Positions 35,183 through 44,390 of a stretch of DNA of 64,000 nucleotides are shown piece after piece. Within the stretch, counting starts at the first letter, position 1. Each line of letters begins with the position of its first letter. Location of the stretch: the NCBI GenBank assembly GCA_963668545.1, contig OY764868.1, positions 2,418,001-2,482,000 on the forward strand, read 5' to 3'. A model generated the notes under the pieces. The model was not told the DNA's origin. It made no database searches and saw only the letters and a program-made list of their open reading frames with translations. The translations under genes and the position numbers were made by a program. This stretch comes from G963662265 sp963668545 (lineage in GTDB: Bacteria; Spirochaetota; Spirochaetia; CADAEX01).

Positions 35183-35563
35183 GTGATGATAAAGCATATA
35201 ATTAAAATAGAGACTGCCGGGTTTGTATTTCTGGCTGCTTTTCAGTGGCTGATTGAAATTTTTGATATCCCGTCTCTTCTCTCAGGCAGAGAAGCAACAC
35301 CAATAAATTACGGTGAAAGTATTTTAGAAAGCATAGTCATCCTGATTGCCGGGATATTTGTAATAACCTCAACACGCCTGATAATAAACAGGATTAAGCT
35401 TCTTGAAGGGATGCTTCCCATCTGCGCCTCCTGCAAGAAAATAAGGGTAGACAGCAGATGGATTACAATTGAGGAATATCTTTACAAAAATTCAGACCTT
35501 CAGCTGACACATTCCCTCTGCCCGGACTGTGCTGAAAAACTCTATAATTACAGGCAGGAATAA
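35183..35563 (+). CDS. Small membrane protein with four-cysteine module
   Basis: 126 residues (GTG at 35183; an ATG follows at 35186). Two hydrophobic helices (about 9-30 and 48-66) are followed directly by the module C81-x2-C84 (MLPICASCKKIR) and C113-x2-C116 (LCPDC), closely similar to the C terminus of the receptor at 30609. The spacing suggests a structural zinc or a redox/iron site. No Shine-Dalgarno is seen, and TATAAT at 35171-35176 would place transcription start at or next to the start codon, so a leaderless message is possible. It is divergent from marR across the operator region. Function unknown. Confidence 0.65.
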   Translation: MMIKHIIKIETAGFVFLAAFQWLIEIFDIPSLLSGREATPINYGESILESIVILIAGIFVITSTRLIINRIKLLEGMLPICASCKKIRVDSRWITIEEYLYKNSDLQLTHSLCPDCAEKLYNYRQE

Positions 35564-35587
35564 TACAGGCCAGGAAATCATCAGGAG

Positions 35588-35626
35588 ATAAAAAAACCGC
35601 TGACTGTCATAATTAACAAGCAGCGG
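35588..35626 (-). terminator. Terminator of the flavoprotein gene
   Basis: On the minus strand CCGCTG/CAGCGG arms (35597-35602 with 35621-35626) are followed by TTTTTTTAT. It lies 24 bases past the stop at 35650. The plus-strand gene ending at 35563 may use the stem too, though it lacks a good U-tract on that side. Confidence 0.65.
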
Positions 35627-35649
35627 CTTTCCCGGGATAAAAAATATTT

Positions 35650-37053
35650 TCAGAATATAAACTTTATCATCTTTTTGATAAACGGTTTCTCCATCTTACC
35701 CATCATCCAGTCTTCAGCAACCATCTTATTCAGCATGGATATGGTCGGAAATGAATGCTGCATCATCATGACATCAATAACAGTCTTTTTATACTGTATA
35801 GCCATTGTCCACTCATGGATAAGTTCACTCGCATTTTCACCCACTATTGAAGCACCGATTATACGGCCCCTTTTACCTACAAGGATTTTGATAAATCCTT
35901 CCGGATGACCGTCAGCAACGGTCCGTCCATAGGATTCATATGATTTCCTGACAACTTCATACTTAATACCCTTGTCATCTGCCTGCTTTTCTGTTAATCC
36001 AACCAGTGCCACCTCAGGCTGTGTAAAAACCGACCATGGTACAGGGTATCTGTCACGTTTGAGCATGCCCATGGGAACAGGGCTGACTGCATCCATAAGC
36101 GCAAGCATTCCCTGATGCATTGCAGCATGTGAAAAAAGAAATTTACCGTTACAGTCACCAACAGCATAGATGTTTTTCACATTTGTTCTCATATGCTGAT
36201 CTACTACAATACCTCTTTTTCCATATTTAATGCCTGCATTATCAAGCTTCAGCGGCTCAAGAACAGGCGTTCTTCCTGTTGCAACCAGGATTTTTTCAGA
36301 TTCAAAAACCTGACCATCAACATAGGTAAGTATTTTTCCGTCCTTTTCCTCAACCTTTTCAATAGCAGCCCTGTTGTATACCCCTATCCCCTCTTCAGTG
36401 AATTTCTCCTCAAGTACTTTTGCTGCTTCATCATCACCGGCAGGAATCAGATGGGGATCCATATGAAAAAGGTTTACTTTTGAACCGAGCCTGGAAAAAG
36501 CCTGGGCCATCTCTGTACCTATAGCACCGCCCCCGATAATTGTAAGTGTTTCAGGTATCTTCTCTGTCTCAAAGATATTGAGATTTGTAAGACTCGGAAC
36601 ATCCTTGAGACCGGGAATCGGAGGAATCATGGGATTTGTCCCGGTTGCAATGAATATTTTTTTTGCAGTATATTTTTCCCCTGCAGCCATAATTGTCTTT
36701 GAATCCACGAATTCTGCATTACCTTCATTTATTATAAGATCAACCTTTTCGAAAACCTTCATGAATTTTTTATTGTTTATACCAGATATCTTTTCCCTTA
36801 CAACATTCATGGGATCCTTGTTTTTTGTGAATACATCAAGTTCAATTCCGTATTTTTTCAGGTTGAACGCTGTATTGTTGGCCTCTGCCGCTTTAAGCAG
36901 GGCTTTACTGGGTATACAGCCTACATTCAGGCATTCTCCTCCCACCTTGTGCTTTTCCACAGCAAGAACCTTGAGCCCCATTGCAGAACCCATTGCAGAA
37001 ACAGCCATACCGGCAGGACCCATTCCTATAACAATTATATCATATCTTTTCAT
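35650..37053 (-). CDS. Dihydrolipoamide dehydrogenase-like FAD disulfide oxidoreductase
   Basis: 467 residues from the ATG at 37053 (AAGGGGTCTTGGA upstream). FAD site DIIVIGMGPAGMAVSA at the N terminus, redox disulfide in GGECLNVGCIPSKALLKAA (cysteines four apart), NAD site TIIGGGAIGTEMAQAFS and the C-terminal dimerisation domain. In true Lpd the active-site base is the HPTxSE pair; here the segment reads QHSFPTISMLNK, so the histidine is kept but the glutamate is replaced by methionine. It is not beside any 2-oxo-acid dehydrogenase genes. The substrate may be another disulfide, quinone or metal, so it should not be called Lpd outright. Confidence 0.85.
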   Translation of the reverse strand: MKRYDIIVIGMGPAGMAVSAMGSAMGLKVLAVEKHKVGGECLNVGCIPSKALLKAAEANNTAFNLKKYGIELDVFTKNKDPMNVVREKISGINNKKFMKVFEKVDLIINEGNAEFVDSKTIMAAGEKYTAKKIFIATGTNPMIPPIPGLKDVPSLTNLNIFETEKIPETLTIIGGGAIGTEMAQAFSRLGSKVNLFHMDPHLIPAGDDEAAKVLEEKFTEEGIGVYNRAAIEKVEEKDGKILTYVDGQVFESEKILVATGRTPVLEPLKLDNAGIKYGKRGIVVDQHMRTNVKNIYAVGDCNGKFLFSHAAMHQGMLALMDAVSPVPMGMLKRDRYPVPWSVFTQPEVALVGLTEKQADDKGIKYEVVRKSYESYGRTVADGHPEGFIKILVGKRGRIIGASIVGENASELIHEWTMAIQYKKTVIDVMMMQHSFPTISMLNKMVAEDWMMGKMEKPFIKKMIKFIF

Positions 37054-37218
37054 TCCAAGACCCCTTATATTCATTTATCTATATATAATGTAATCTATAT
37101 AAACATTATTGATATGTCAATAAAAAAATACCTAATTACTGTCAATAATAGATAGTTTAAACCACATAATTATAATTCCAAAGGGAAAAGAAAATATTTT
37201 AATAGTTGTCAGTTTAAT

Positions 37219-37257
37219 AAAAAAGGAAAAACAATCCGCTGCATATTCACAGCGGAT
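37219..37257 (-). terminator. Terminator of the PNPOx-like gene
   Basis: ATCCGCTG (37234-37241) and CAGCGGAT (37250-37257) pair perfectly around 8 nt, followed on the minus strand by TGTTTTTCCTTTTT. It begins 11 nt after the stop of the gene at 37269. Confidence 0.8.
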
Positions 37258-37268
37258 AACAATAATGA

Positions 37269-37655
37269 TCAGACTAGCTTTTCAGCGCCGCAGTATATTT
37301 CATCAACACTCATGAAAACACCGCCCTTGGGAGTCATTTCAGGCCTTTTGCTCTGCACCCATTTTACGGTATAATCATATTTTTCACCTGCTGTAACATA
37401 GTCAACCCTTCCCTTTACCTGATACGCTTTTTTTGCATCCGGATCAAGGACAACAAATGAAAGGACAGGATTGGATTCGAGATTACCAAGTGTCTTGCTG
37501 AATTTGTTATCTGCCACCAGTATTGTTTCATCATCATATATTTTAAGAAAAGTGACATAAACAATATTGGGAATTCCCTCTCTGGTTGAAGTTGCTATAC
37601 AAACCGGTGATGTTTTTTCGAGAGCTGCTTTTACTTCAGGTAATAATTTTGCCAT
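37269..37655 (-). CDS. Pyridoxamine 5'-phosphate oxidase-like flavin-binding protein
   Basis: 128 residues from the ATG at 37655, with AAGGAG seven bases upstream. The split-barrel pattern of the PNPOx-like family is visible: PVCIATSTREGIPNIVYVTFLKIYDDETI, then KTLGNLESNPVLSFVVLD and the KAYQVKGRVDY strand. Such proteins bind FMN, F420 or heme and are often small general reductases. It is a single-gene unit with its own terminator. No specific substrate can be given. Confidence 0.8.
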   Translation of the reverse strand: MAKLLPEVKAALEKTSPVCIATSTREGIPNIVYVTFLKIYDDETILVADNKFSKTLGNLESNPVLSFVVLDPDAKKAYQVKGRVDYVTAGEKYDYTVKWVQSKRPEMTPKGGVFMSVDEIYCGAEKLV

Positions 37656-37896
37656 TTTATAACTCCTTGCGATTAATTGAACATATGTTAACATAACAGT
37701 ATTGTGGTTTTCAATTGGAATATCCGTTTTAATGAACAAATGCTGCTTTCAGGGGCTGCTTATGCTTTATTTCAATGCATTATAAAAATGATGATTATTG
37801 CTGTTTTTATGATTAATGCGCTCTTGTAACTTATTTTTGTTTAATGTATTCTCATTCTGCTTCATATAAAAATCAAACCTTCAGGAATATAAATAG

Positions 37897-39762
37897 ATGT
37901 CTCAGACAGAAACAAAAAACCGGACTGAAAGTACAGCCGGTGAATTACAGATAAGAAATATAGCAATTATTGCGCATGTAGATCATGGTAAAACCACACT
38001 TGTGGATTCAATGTTCAGACAGAGCGGTCTTTTCAGGGCAAACGAAGCTGTTGAAGAGAGAATCATGGATTCAGGAGACCTGGAAAAAGAGCGGGGAATT
38101 ACTATTTCCGCGAAAAACTGCGAAGTGCTGTGGAACGGAATAAAAATCAACATCCTTGATACCCCGGGGCATGCCGACTTCAGCGGAGAAGTTGAAAGGG
38201 CTCTGTCCATGGTAAACGGTGTTGTACTGCTTGTTGATGCAGCGGAAGGGCCTCTTCCGCAGACAAGATTTGTTCTTTCCAAAACCCTTGAAAAGAACCT
38301 GGATATAGTAATTCTTATAAACAAGATAGACAGGGATGATGCACGGCCTGATGAGGTTTATGATGAAATTCTTGACCTTCTTATAGACCTCGGGGCAGAT
38401 GAGAAACACCTGGAATCGCCTGTAATCTATGCAAACGGAAGAGCAGGTATAGCAAAATACAATATCACAGACAGTTCTTCAGACCTGAACCCGCTGATGG
38501 ATACAATTATAAAACACATATCACCCCCCGGATCTGATATTAACAGCAGCTTCCAGATGGTTGTTGCAGACCTTGACTATTCAGACTACCTGGGAAGAAT
38601 GGCTATAGGGAAGATCGAGAGCGGAACAGTTTCCACAAATGACAAACTGATCAGGATTGATGAAAAAGGCTCAACTTTTCCCCTCAAAGTATCCCGTATA
38701 CAGGTATACAAGGGAACTGATCTTGAAACTGTGGACAGGGCAAGTGCGGGTGATATAGTCATACTTTCAGGTGTAAACGATATAAAAATCGGCGATACAA
38801 TCAGTACTCCTGAAAATACTAAACCCCTTCCAAGGCTGAGTATTGATGATCCAACTGTATCAATGAGGTTTACTCCAAACACATCTCCGCAGGCGGGAAC
38901 AGAAGGGACCTTTATCCAGGGAGCAAAGCTTCATGAAAGGCTGGTCAGGGAAACACTGAGAAATGTATCACTTCAGGTTGAAACAGCAGCAGACGGGGAA
39001 GGTTATATTCTGAAAGGACGGGGCGAATTCCAGATGGCTATTCTCATCGAAACAATGAGAAGGGAAAAGCTTGAATTCTGCGTGGGAAGACCCCATGTTA
39101 TCTACAAGTTTGACAGCAGCGGAAAAAAGCTTGAACCTATTGAACATCTTGTAATAGATACCGAGGAAAGCTATTCAGGAGTTGTATCGGAAACACTTCT
39201 TCAGAGAAAAGCAAGGATGGTCAATTTTACAAATACAGATGCCGGCAGGGTTATACTTGAGTTCTCAATACCTTCCCGTTCACTGATAGGATACAGGGAC
39301 AAGTTCATGACAGATACAAAGGGAACAGGAATCATGAATTCCTACCTGGAAGGATATGAGGAATACAGGGGAGATTACCCGGTAAGGAACAACGGGTCAC
39401 TGATAGCAGACAGAAGCGGAACTGCAGTAGCATATGCAATATTCAACCTTGAACCCAGGGGAAAGATGTATATAGTTCCCGGAGACAGGGTGTATGAAGG
39501 TATGGTAGTTGGTGAACACAACAGGGAAAACGACCTCAATGTGAACCCCACAAAGACGAAACAGCTTTCAAACATGAGAGCAGCAGGAAAAGACAACAAT
39601 GTAATACTAACCCCTGTTACCCCCCTTACTCCCGAAGCAGCCCTGAATATAATAAGCGAGGATGAACTGGTTGAAGTTACTCCACTTTCCATAAGACTCA
39701 GGAAAAGAACACTCGGTGCTGCAGAAAGGAAAATTCTTGACAAACGGGGACAGTCTGCCTAG
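37897..39762 (+). CDS. typA: Translational GTPase TypA/BipA
   Basis: 621 residues. GTPase motifs: G1 AHVDHGKTT, G3 DTPGHADF, G4 NKIDR, with the switch I segment ERGITISAKN. Domain II follows near 215, the EF-G-like domain III and the TypA-specific C-terminal domain end the chain. TypA acts on the ribosome in 50S assembly and stress adaptation. The stop codon overlaps that of the convergent EamA gene in the sequence CTAG. Upstream 150 bases carry no recognised terminator or riboswitch. Confidence 0.95.
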   Translation: MSQTETKNRTESTAGELQIRNIAIIAHVDHGKTTLVDSMFRQSGLFRANEAVEERIMDSGDLEKERGITISAKNCEVLWNGIKINILDTPGHADFSGEVERALSMVNGVVLLVDAAEGPLPQTRFVLSKTLEKNLDIVILINKIDRDDARPDEVYDEILDLLIDLGADEKHLESPVIYANGRAGIAKYNITDSSSDLNPLMDTIIKHISPPGSDINSSFQMVVADLDYSDYLGRMAIGKIESGTVSTNDKLIRIDEKGSTFPLKVSRIQVYKGTDLETVDRASAGDIVILSGVNDIKIGDTISTPENTKPLPRLSIDDPTVSMRFTPNTSPQAGTEGTFIQGAKLHERLVRETLRNVSLQVETAADGEGYILKGRGEFQMAILIETMRREKLEFCVGRPHVIYKFDSSGKKLEPIEHLVIDTEESYSGVVSETLLQRKARMVNFTNTDAGRVILEFSIPSRSLIGYRDKFMTDTKGTGIMNSYLEGYEEYRGDYPVRNNGSLIADRSGTAVAYAIFNLEPRGKMYIVPGDRVYEGMVVGEHNRENDLNVNPTKTKQLSNMRAAGKDNNVILTPVTPLTPEAALNIISEDELVEVTPLSIRLRKRTLGAAERKILDKRGQSA

Positions 39763-40610
39763 TCTGTTTTTTTAAGATAAAGCACAGCTGCGCTTCCTGT
39801 AATGAGAAGACCTCCTGCGACAGAAAACAGGTCAGGAAGCTCGCTGAAAAAGAACAGTCCCAGAAAGAGGGAAAAAAGTATCTGGGAATAGGTTACCAGA
39901 GAAATTTCCCCTGCCCTGTAGCTCTGGAATCCCAGTGTCAGAAAATACTGCCCCCCTGTTGCAAAAACACCTATCAGAAGAAGAATTATACAATTATATA
40001 CCGAATAAAACCTGAACTGCAGCAGGGCGGGAAATAATACAAGAAGAACAGATATTCCCGAAAAATAAAAAATCACCTTGTACGGGTTTTCCCTGTTTTT
40101 CAGCATCCTTACAACTGAATATGCAACACCAGCAAAAACAGAACCGGCAGTACCAGCCAGAGCAGGTAGTACTGTATAGTTGAACTGGGGCTTTATTATA
40201 AGGAGAGCTCCTGCAAATGCGGCAATCATAAGAGGTATGCTGGAAAGTCTTATTTTCTCCTTCAGAATAATTGATGCAGCCAGTATTACAAAAAACGGGG
40301 AAAGCTTGTTCAGCATTGCAGAATCTGAAAGCGAAAGATTTGCAATTGAATAAAAGTAGAGAAACACACCTGCAAGACCTGCAAGGGAACGTATGACAAG
40401 AAGTTTTAAATTGGCTGCTGACTCAGGCCTGAAAGATTCCCTTCTAGCCGCCAGTATGACCGAGACCAGAATAAAGGTTACCAGCTGCCTGAAAAAAACC
40501 TTATGAATAAACAGTATATCAGAACCAGTTTTTACGAAAAGACTCATGAAGCTGAATGAGAGGGATGAGAGCAGAATATATAAAAATGCTTTTTTCCTGT
40601 TATCTTTCAA
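39759..40610 (-). CDS. EamA/DMT-family transporter
   Basis: 283 residues with ten hydrophobic helices in two EamA repeats; the first repeat contains SFSFMSLFVKTG and RSLAGLAGVFLYFYSIANLSLSDSAM, typical of drug/metabolite exporters. The start is a TTG at 40610; no ATG lies near the N terminus. Substrate unknown. It is convergent with typA, sharing its stop codon bases. Confidence 0.85.
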   Translation of the reverse strand: MKDNRKKAFLYILLSSLSFSFMSLFVKTGSDILFIHKVFFRQLVTFILVSVILAARRESFRPESAANLKLLVIRSLAGLAGVFLYFYSIANLSLSDSAMLNKLSPFFVILAASIILKEKIRLSSIPLMIAAFAGALLIIKPQFNYTVLPALAGTAGSVFAGVAYSVVRMLKNRENPYKVIFYFSGISVLLVLFPALLQFRFYSVYNCIILLLIGVFATGGQYFLTLGFQSYRAGEISLVTYSQILFSLFLGLFFFSELPDLFSVAGGLLITGSAAVLYLKKTD

Positions 40611-40664
40611 AACAGGTATGAGATTAAAACTATTGTCAGTATATAGTCAAGCTTATAATAACTG

Positions 40665-42050
40665 CTACTGAATAATTACAGTCTCGATATCCCGGTAGAA
40701 AGTTACAGTGTTTCCCCTCTTGCTTTTGGAAGAATACATGGCCTGGTCCGCCAGCTTAAGCAGAGTGTCAATTGAGTCACCGTCATCCGGGTAGATACTT
40801 ATCCCTATACTGCAGCCTATGTTCACAGTTTTTCTTTCAAAATAAAACGGGTCAGAGACCTCCGAGATAATCTTGGCAGCAAGTTTTTTCACTACTTCCC
40901 TGTCTTTTACAGAAAGAGGAACAAAAAGAAACTCATCTCCTCCCATTCTTGCGAAAATATCAGATTCCCTGGTATTCTTTCTTATTCTCCTTACAGCTTC
41001 CCTCAGAACAGAATCGCCTGCCTTGTGCCCGTAATTATCATTGACAGCCTTGAACCCATCAAGGTCAAAATAAAGGAAATAAAGCTTGCCGTTTTCCCGT
41101 TTCTCCCTTAAAAAAATCTTCTCTGTAATAAAATGGAAACATCTTCTGTTTGCTATTCCGGTAAGGGGATCAATAAGAGCATAATATGAAAGCTTCATAT
41201 TCGACCTGAACAGATTGAAAAGCAGAAAAGACATAAACAGTAGAATAAAGTATCCTGTAATGCGGATATAGATCAAAGGTTTAAGTCCTACATTATCCCA
41301 TCCGGACTTTGGAACTGCTGCAAGTGTCCAGGACCCTTCAGGAAGGGTTATTTCAAAAACAACAGGATTTCTGTCAAATACAGATTCATCCCCGAAAAAC
41401 TGTTCCCCGTCAATTCCCCTGGCATCTTTCCCTTTTATACCGTATTTTATCCACTGCCAGCTGTCCAGTATCTTTATTCTGCTGTATAGTTTTATTTCAT
41501 CCACAACAATACTGGCTATTCCCCAGTATTCAGACTTGTTTTTTCCTTTGTAAACAGGAACACGGGCAATAAATCCGCTCCCCCCCTGAACAAGGTCTAC
41601 AGGGCCTGCAATTACAGCATTTCCTGTTTTAATTGCCTTTATTACAGCATCCTTCTGTATTTCATTTTTCATATAATCAAGACCGATTGCCTTTTCATTG
41701 CCCTTGATCGGATACATGTATGAAATAACATTGTCCGGGGCAAGGCCTATATTTCTGATTATTCCGGACTCCCTCAATATAACTTCCGCAATTCTGTTGA
41801 AACTGTCAGTATCAATATTCTCAATTACATTGATGTAGGCTATCAGCCCCAGGACAAGATTCAGTGAGGAATTGATCTCATTGTTTATTGCTGTCTGTAC
41901 TTTATTTGCTTCGATTGTGACTCTTTCTCTCAGGAGATTATACTGGTTCTGTTTATAAAAAATAATGAAGCTTTCAGTAAGAGCTGAAATAAAAACAACA
42001 ACAAGAAGTATTACTGCAATATGTCTTTTTTTAAGTATTGTTTCTTTCAT
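40665..42050 (-). CDS. CHASE-domain diguanylate cyclase
   Basis: 461 residues. A membrane helix at 10-31, a periplasmic CHASE domain (about 40-230, with LRESGIIRNIGLAPDNVIS and YPIKGNEKAIGLDY), a second helix near 255-285, then a C-terminal GGDEF domain. The active site reads MGGDEF, preceded by the RESD inhibitory site (RxxD), so the enzyme should make cyclic-di-GMP and be feedback-inhibited. AGGGGAAACA precedes the ATG. It responds to an unknown periplasmic ligand. Confidence 0.92.
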   Translation of the reverse strand: MKETILKKRHIAVILLVVVFISALTESFIIFYKQNQYNLLRERVTIEANKVQTAINNEINSSLNLVLGLIAYINVIENIDTDSFNRIAEVILRESGIIRNIGLAPDNVISYMYPIKGNEKAIGLDYMKNEIQKDAVIKAIKTGNAVIAGPVDLVQGGSGFIARVPVYKGKNKSEYWGIASIVVDEIKLYSRIKILDSWQWIKYGIKGKDARGIDGEQFFGDESVFDRNPVVFEITLPEGSWTLAAVPKSGWDNVGLKPLIYIRITGYFILLFMSFLLFNLFRSNMKLSYYALIDPLTGIANRRCFHFITEKIFLREKRENGKLYFLYFDLDGFKAVNDNYGHKAGDSVLREAVRRIRKNTRESDIFARMGGDEFLFVPLSVKDREVVKKLAAKIISEVSDPFYFERKTVNIGCSIGISIYPDDGDSIDTLLKLADQAMYSSKSKRGNTVTFYRDIETVIIQ

Positions 42051-42170
42051 TGTTTCCCCTGCAGAGCAAAGGATTCCGAACTTTTCAAATTACCTCCGGA
42101 TTCTTAAATACAGTTTATGAAATTACTTTTTCAATTTATATTATATAACATTATCAGGAATCAATACTAT

Positions 42171-42208
42171 AGAGAAAAAGGTTATATCCCCTCATATGAA
42201 GGGGATAT
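42171..42208 (-). terminator. Terminator downstream of nhaC
   Basis: ATATCCCCT (42184-42192) and AGGGGATAT (42200-42208) pair perfectly around CATATGA, followed on the minus strand by AACCTTTTTCTC. The rest of the 286-base gap between the diguanylate cyclase start and nhaC stop is AT-rich with nothing else recognised. Confidence 0.6.
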
Positions 42209-42336
42209 TCCGTATCCTCAGACATAAATTCAGCAAACATCATACCTTAAATATGCTGTCAAGAATTTTCATTTTAATTCTCCAATTTCTCCATTTCAGT
42301 CATGCCTGACTAACTGACTGTTAAATCATGAAACAC

Positions 42337-43821
42337 CTATAAAATAAATCCCGCGAAAACAAAGAACACGGCTGATATCCCAGCTGCAAGAATACCAAAG
42401 GGCATCTGTGTCCAGGCGTGGCGGAAGTTATCACATCCGCAGGCTGCAGATGTAAGAACCGTGGCATCGGAATAGAAGCAGATATGGCTTCCGAACACAC
42501 CGGCGGAAAGAACTGCACCGACTGCTAGCGGCATGTTTGCTCCGACATTCATTGCCAGAGGAATTACTATAGGCAGGGCAATGATGTACATGCCCCAGTT
42601 GGTCCCGGTAATAAACTGCTGGATGGAAAGTATAATAAACAGTACCACGGGCAGGGTCCGGGGAGACATCAGAGGAGTTCCGGTATCAATCATGAACCGG
42701 GTGAATCCGATCTGGGTGTTCATATCAGCGAACATAAAGGCAAGGTACATCAGGAACAGGGGATAAAGCATGTTCTTGAAACCTCGTACCGAAATATTGG
42801 CAAACTCCTCGGCAGTAACAAGCTTCTGAGGAATGTAGAGCAGTGCCATGAAAGCCAGGGTAATGACAACACCCATCATCATATCTGTATCAGTGGCAAT
42901 GGTAGCTGCGATCAGAACTATAATGGGCAGGAAGAAGTTAAGTACCCTGGCTTTATCCGGAACTGTCACAGACTCAATACCGGAAGAGATGTCGATTTTT
43001 TCAGATCCCTCCGGTGCGAGAACACCGGTCTCAAAAGCCCTTTTCTCAGCTTTTTTCATTGGGCCGAACACAGGGATAATGCCCAGGACAACCAGAGGTA
43101 CCACAAGAAGGGCAATCCATCCGTAGAAGTTGAAGGGGATGGTTTTGATGAAGTAGGCAAGACCTTCTCCTTTGGGGGCCCATCCATTAATTTCAAGAAG
43201 ACCTCCCGAGAAGACAGCCCAGGTGGTTATGGGAAAGATGACACAGGCAGGGGCGGCTGTGCTGTCAACAATGTAGGAAAGGAATTCCCTTGAAACCCTG
43301 TGTTTATCTGTAACGGGAGCCATACATGAACCAACAGTAAGGGAGTTCAGGTAGTCATCGATAAAGATGGCAACTCCGAGAAGCCATGTCCAGATCAGGG
43401 TGCTTTTCCTGGTTCTGGCTTTTTTTGCAACCCACTCTCCGAAGGCAAAGGCGCCTCCTGTTACCTCAATAAGGGCAATGATACTGCCCATGAGTCCGCA
43501 GACGACAAACAGCCAGACTGTGTCTTCCTCCATTCCCACACGGAGCAAGCTGTCCATGAAGGCGCTGAAGAATTCCCTCTTGTGTACGATTATGATACCA
43601 AGCAGAGTTGAGAGAATCAGCGATTCCAGGATCCTCTTTGTCCAGAAAATATACACCAGCAGAAATACCGCAGGGATAACGGAAATAATGCCGTAATGCT
43701 CCCCGCTGGCTTCTGGCTGAAAAAAAGCAAGGACAAGACTGATCAAAGCAACAAGGCTCATAACGATAAGCAGCTTTGTCTTTCTGGACAAAGTGCCTTC
43801 CAGTTTTGCGTCCACATTCAT
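42337..43821 (-). CDS. nhaC: NhaC-family Na+/H+ antiporter
   Basis: 494 residues with about twelve membrane helices. The helix FIDDYLNSLTVGSCMAPVTD and the segment STAAPACVIFPITTWAVF are characteristic of the NhaC/arginine-ornithine-like antiporter group, and TGTNWGMYIIALPIVIPLA is the conserved late helix. It would exchange Na+ (or an organic ion) with protons across the inner membrane. CTATAGGAGGATAAT gives a strong ribosome site. It is a single-gene unit with the hairpin at 42184 as its likely terminator. Confidence 0.88.
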   Translation of the reverse strand: MNVDAKLEGTLSRKTKLLIVMSLVALISLVLAFFQPEASGEHYGIISVIPAVFLLVYIFWTKRILESLILSTLLGIIIVHKREFFSAFMDSLLRVGMEEDTVWLFVVCGLMGSIIALIEVTGGAFAFGEWVAKKARTRKSTLIWTWLLGVAIFIDDYLNSLTVGSCMAPVTDKHRVSREFLSYIVDSTAAPACVIFPITTWAVFSGGLLEINGWAPKGEGLAYFIKTIPFNFYGWIALLVVPLVVLGIIPVFGPMKKAEKRAFETGVLAPEGSEKIDISSGIESVTVPDKARVLNFFLPIIVLIAATIATDTDMMMGVVITLAFMALLYIPQKLVTAEEFANISVRGFKNMLYPLFLMYLAFMFADMNTQIGFTRFMIDTGTPLMSPRTLPVVLFIILSIQQFITGTNWGMYIIALPIVIPLAMNVGANMPLAVGAVLSAGVFGSHICFYSDATVLTSAACGCDNFRHAWTQMPFGILAAGISAVFFVFAGFIL

Positions 43822-44353
43822 ATTATCCTCCTATAGATTATTGAACGCGTTATATAAGAACAGGCCCTGATATAAAAATAGTGAGTTTCTTATGCCGATC
43901 CATGTAACACCAAAGAAGCAGGATTTGATTCTTAAAGTTAACGGGGCATATTGCTGTGTGTGATTAAAATGTTTTGGGAGGGCCTCTTATAGACTGATGG
44001 AACTGTCATTTCGGGATTTTGCTGATTTCGGCCATCCGGCATTCTTCGATCCCGATCAACCGTTCCTCAATGAGTTCTGGCAACGCCAGTATGAGGTGAT
44101 ACTAGATCCTGATAATTTGAGTGTCAATATCATTTTTCTGAAATTTCCGCATATCTTTCAGTTTGCAATACAGATATATTCATGAAGGTCTTCTCATGTT
44201 TATACAGACGAGGTAATAATATCCCGCAAAGCTGGTGATATTTGATTATGAATTGAATTTTATATAGAAGTTAATTGTCTACAGTTTTATGTAATAACGG
44301 TATTTTATCCCGCAAAGCTCTTCAGTCATTGTTAATATGTAATAACAAATACA
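43822..44353. other. 532-base region without a credible gene
   Basis: Upstream of nhaC and downstream of pcm. A plus-strand frame at 43997-44185 has no Shine-Dalgarno and no family resemblance. On the minus strand around 44000-44090 a short frame reads LPELIEERLIGIEECRMAEI before a stop, interrupted upstream by another stop; it may be the relic of a coding sequence. The right part (44221-44390) holds a degenerate tandem repeat described separately. The nhaC promoter should lie within 43822-43950. Confidence 0.5.
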
Positions 44354-44390
44354 TTAATTATCTACTGTACTATGTAACAAAGGGACAAAC
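44221..44390. repeat. Degenerate tandem duplication overlapping the pcm 3' end
   Basis: ATCCCGCAAAGCT occurs at 44221-44233 and again at 44307-44319 (86 bases apart), and TTAATTGTCTACAGTTTTAT at 44271 recurs with changes at 44355 (84 bases apart, about 24 of 30 positions alike). Two copies of a unit of roughly 85 bases are thus present. The second copy runs into the last codons and the stop of pcm. Confidence 0.5.

Noticed and set aside
35650..37053. Calling the flavoprotein a true dihydrolipoamide dehydrogenase
   Set aside because: The conserved active-site glutamate is missing and no dehydrogenase complex genes are nearby.
43997..44185. 62-codon plus-strand frame between nhaC and pcm
   Set aside because: It has no ribosome binding site and no recognisable domain, and the sequence around it looks like decayed or non-coding DNA.
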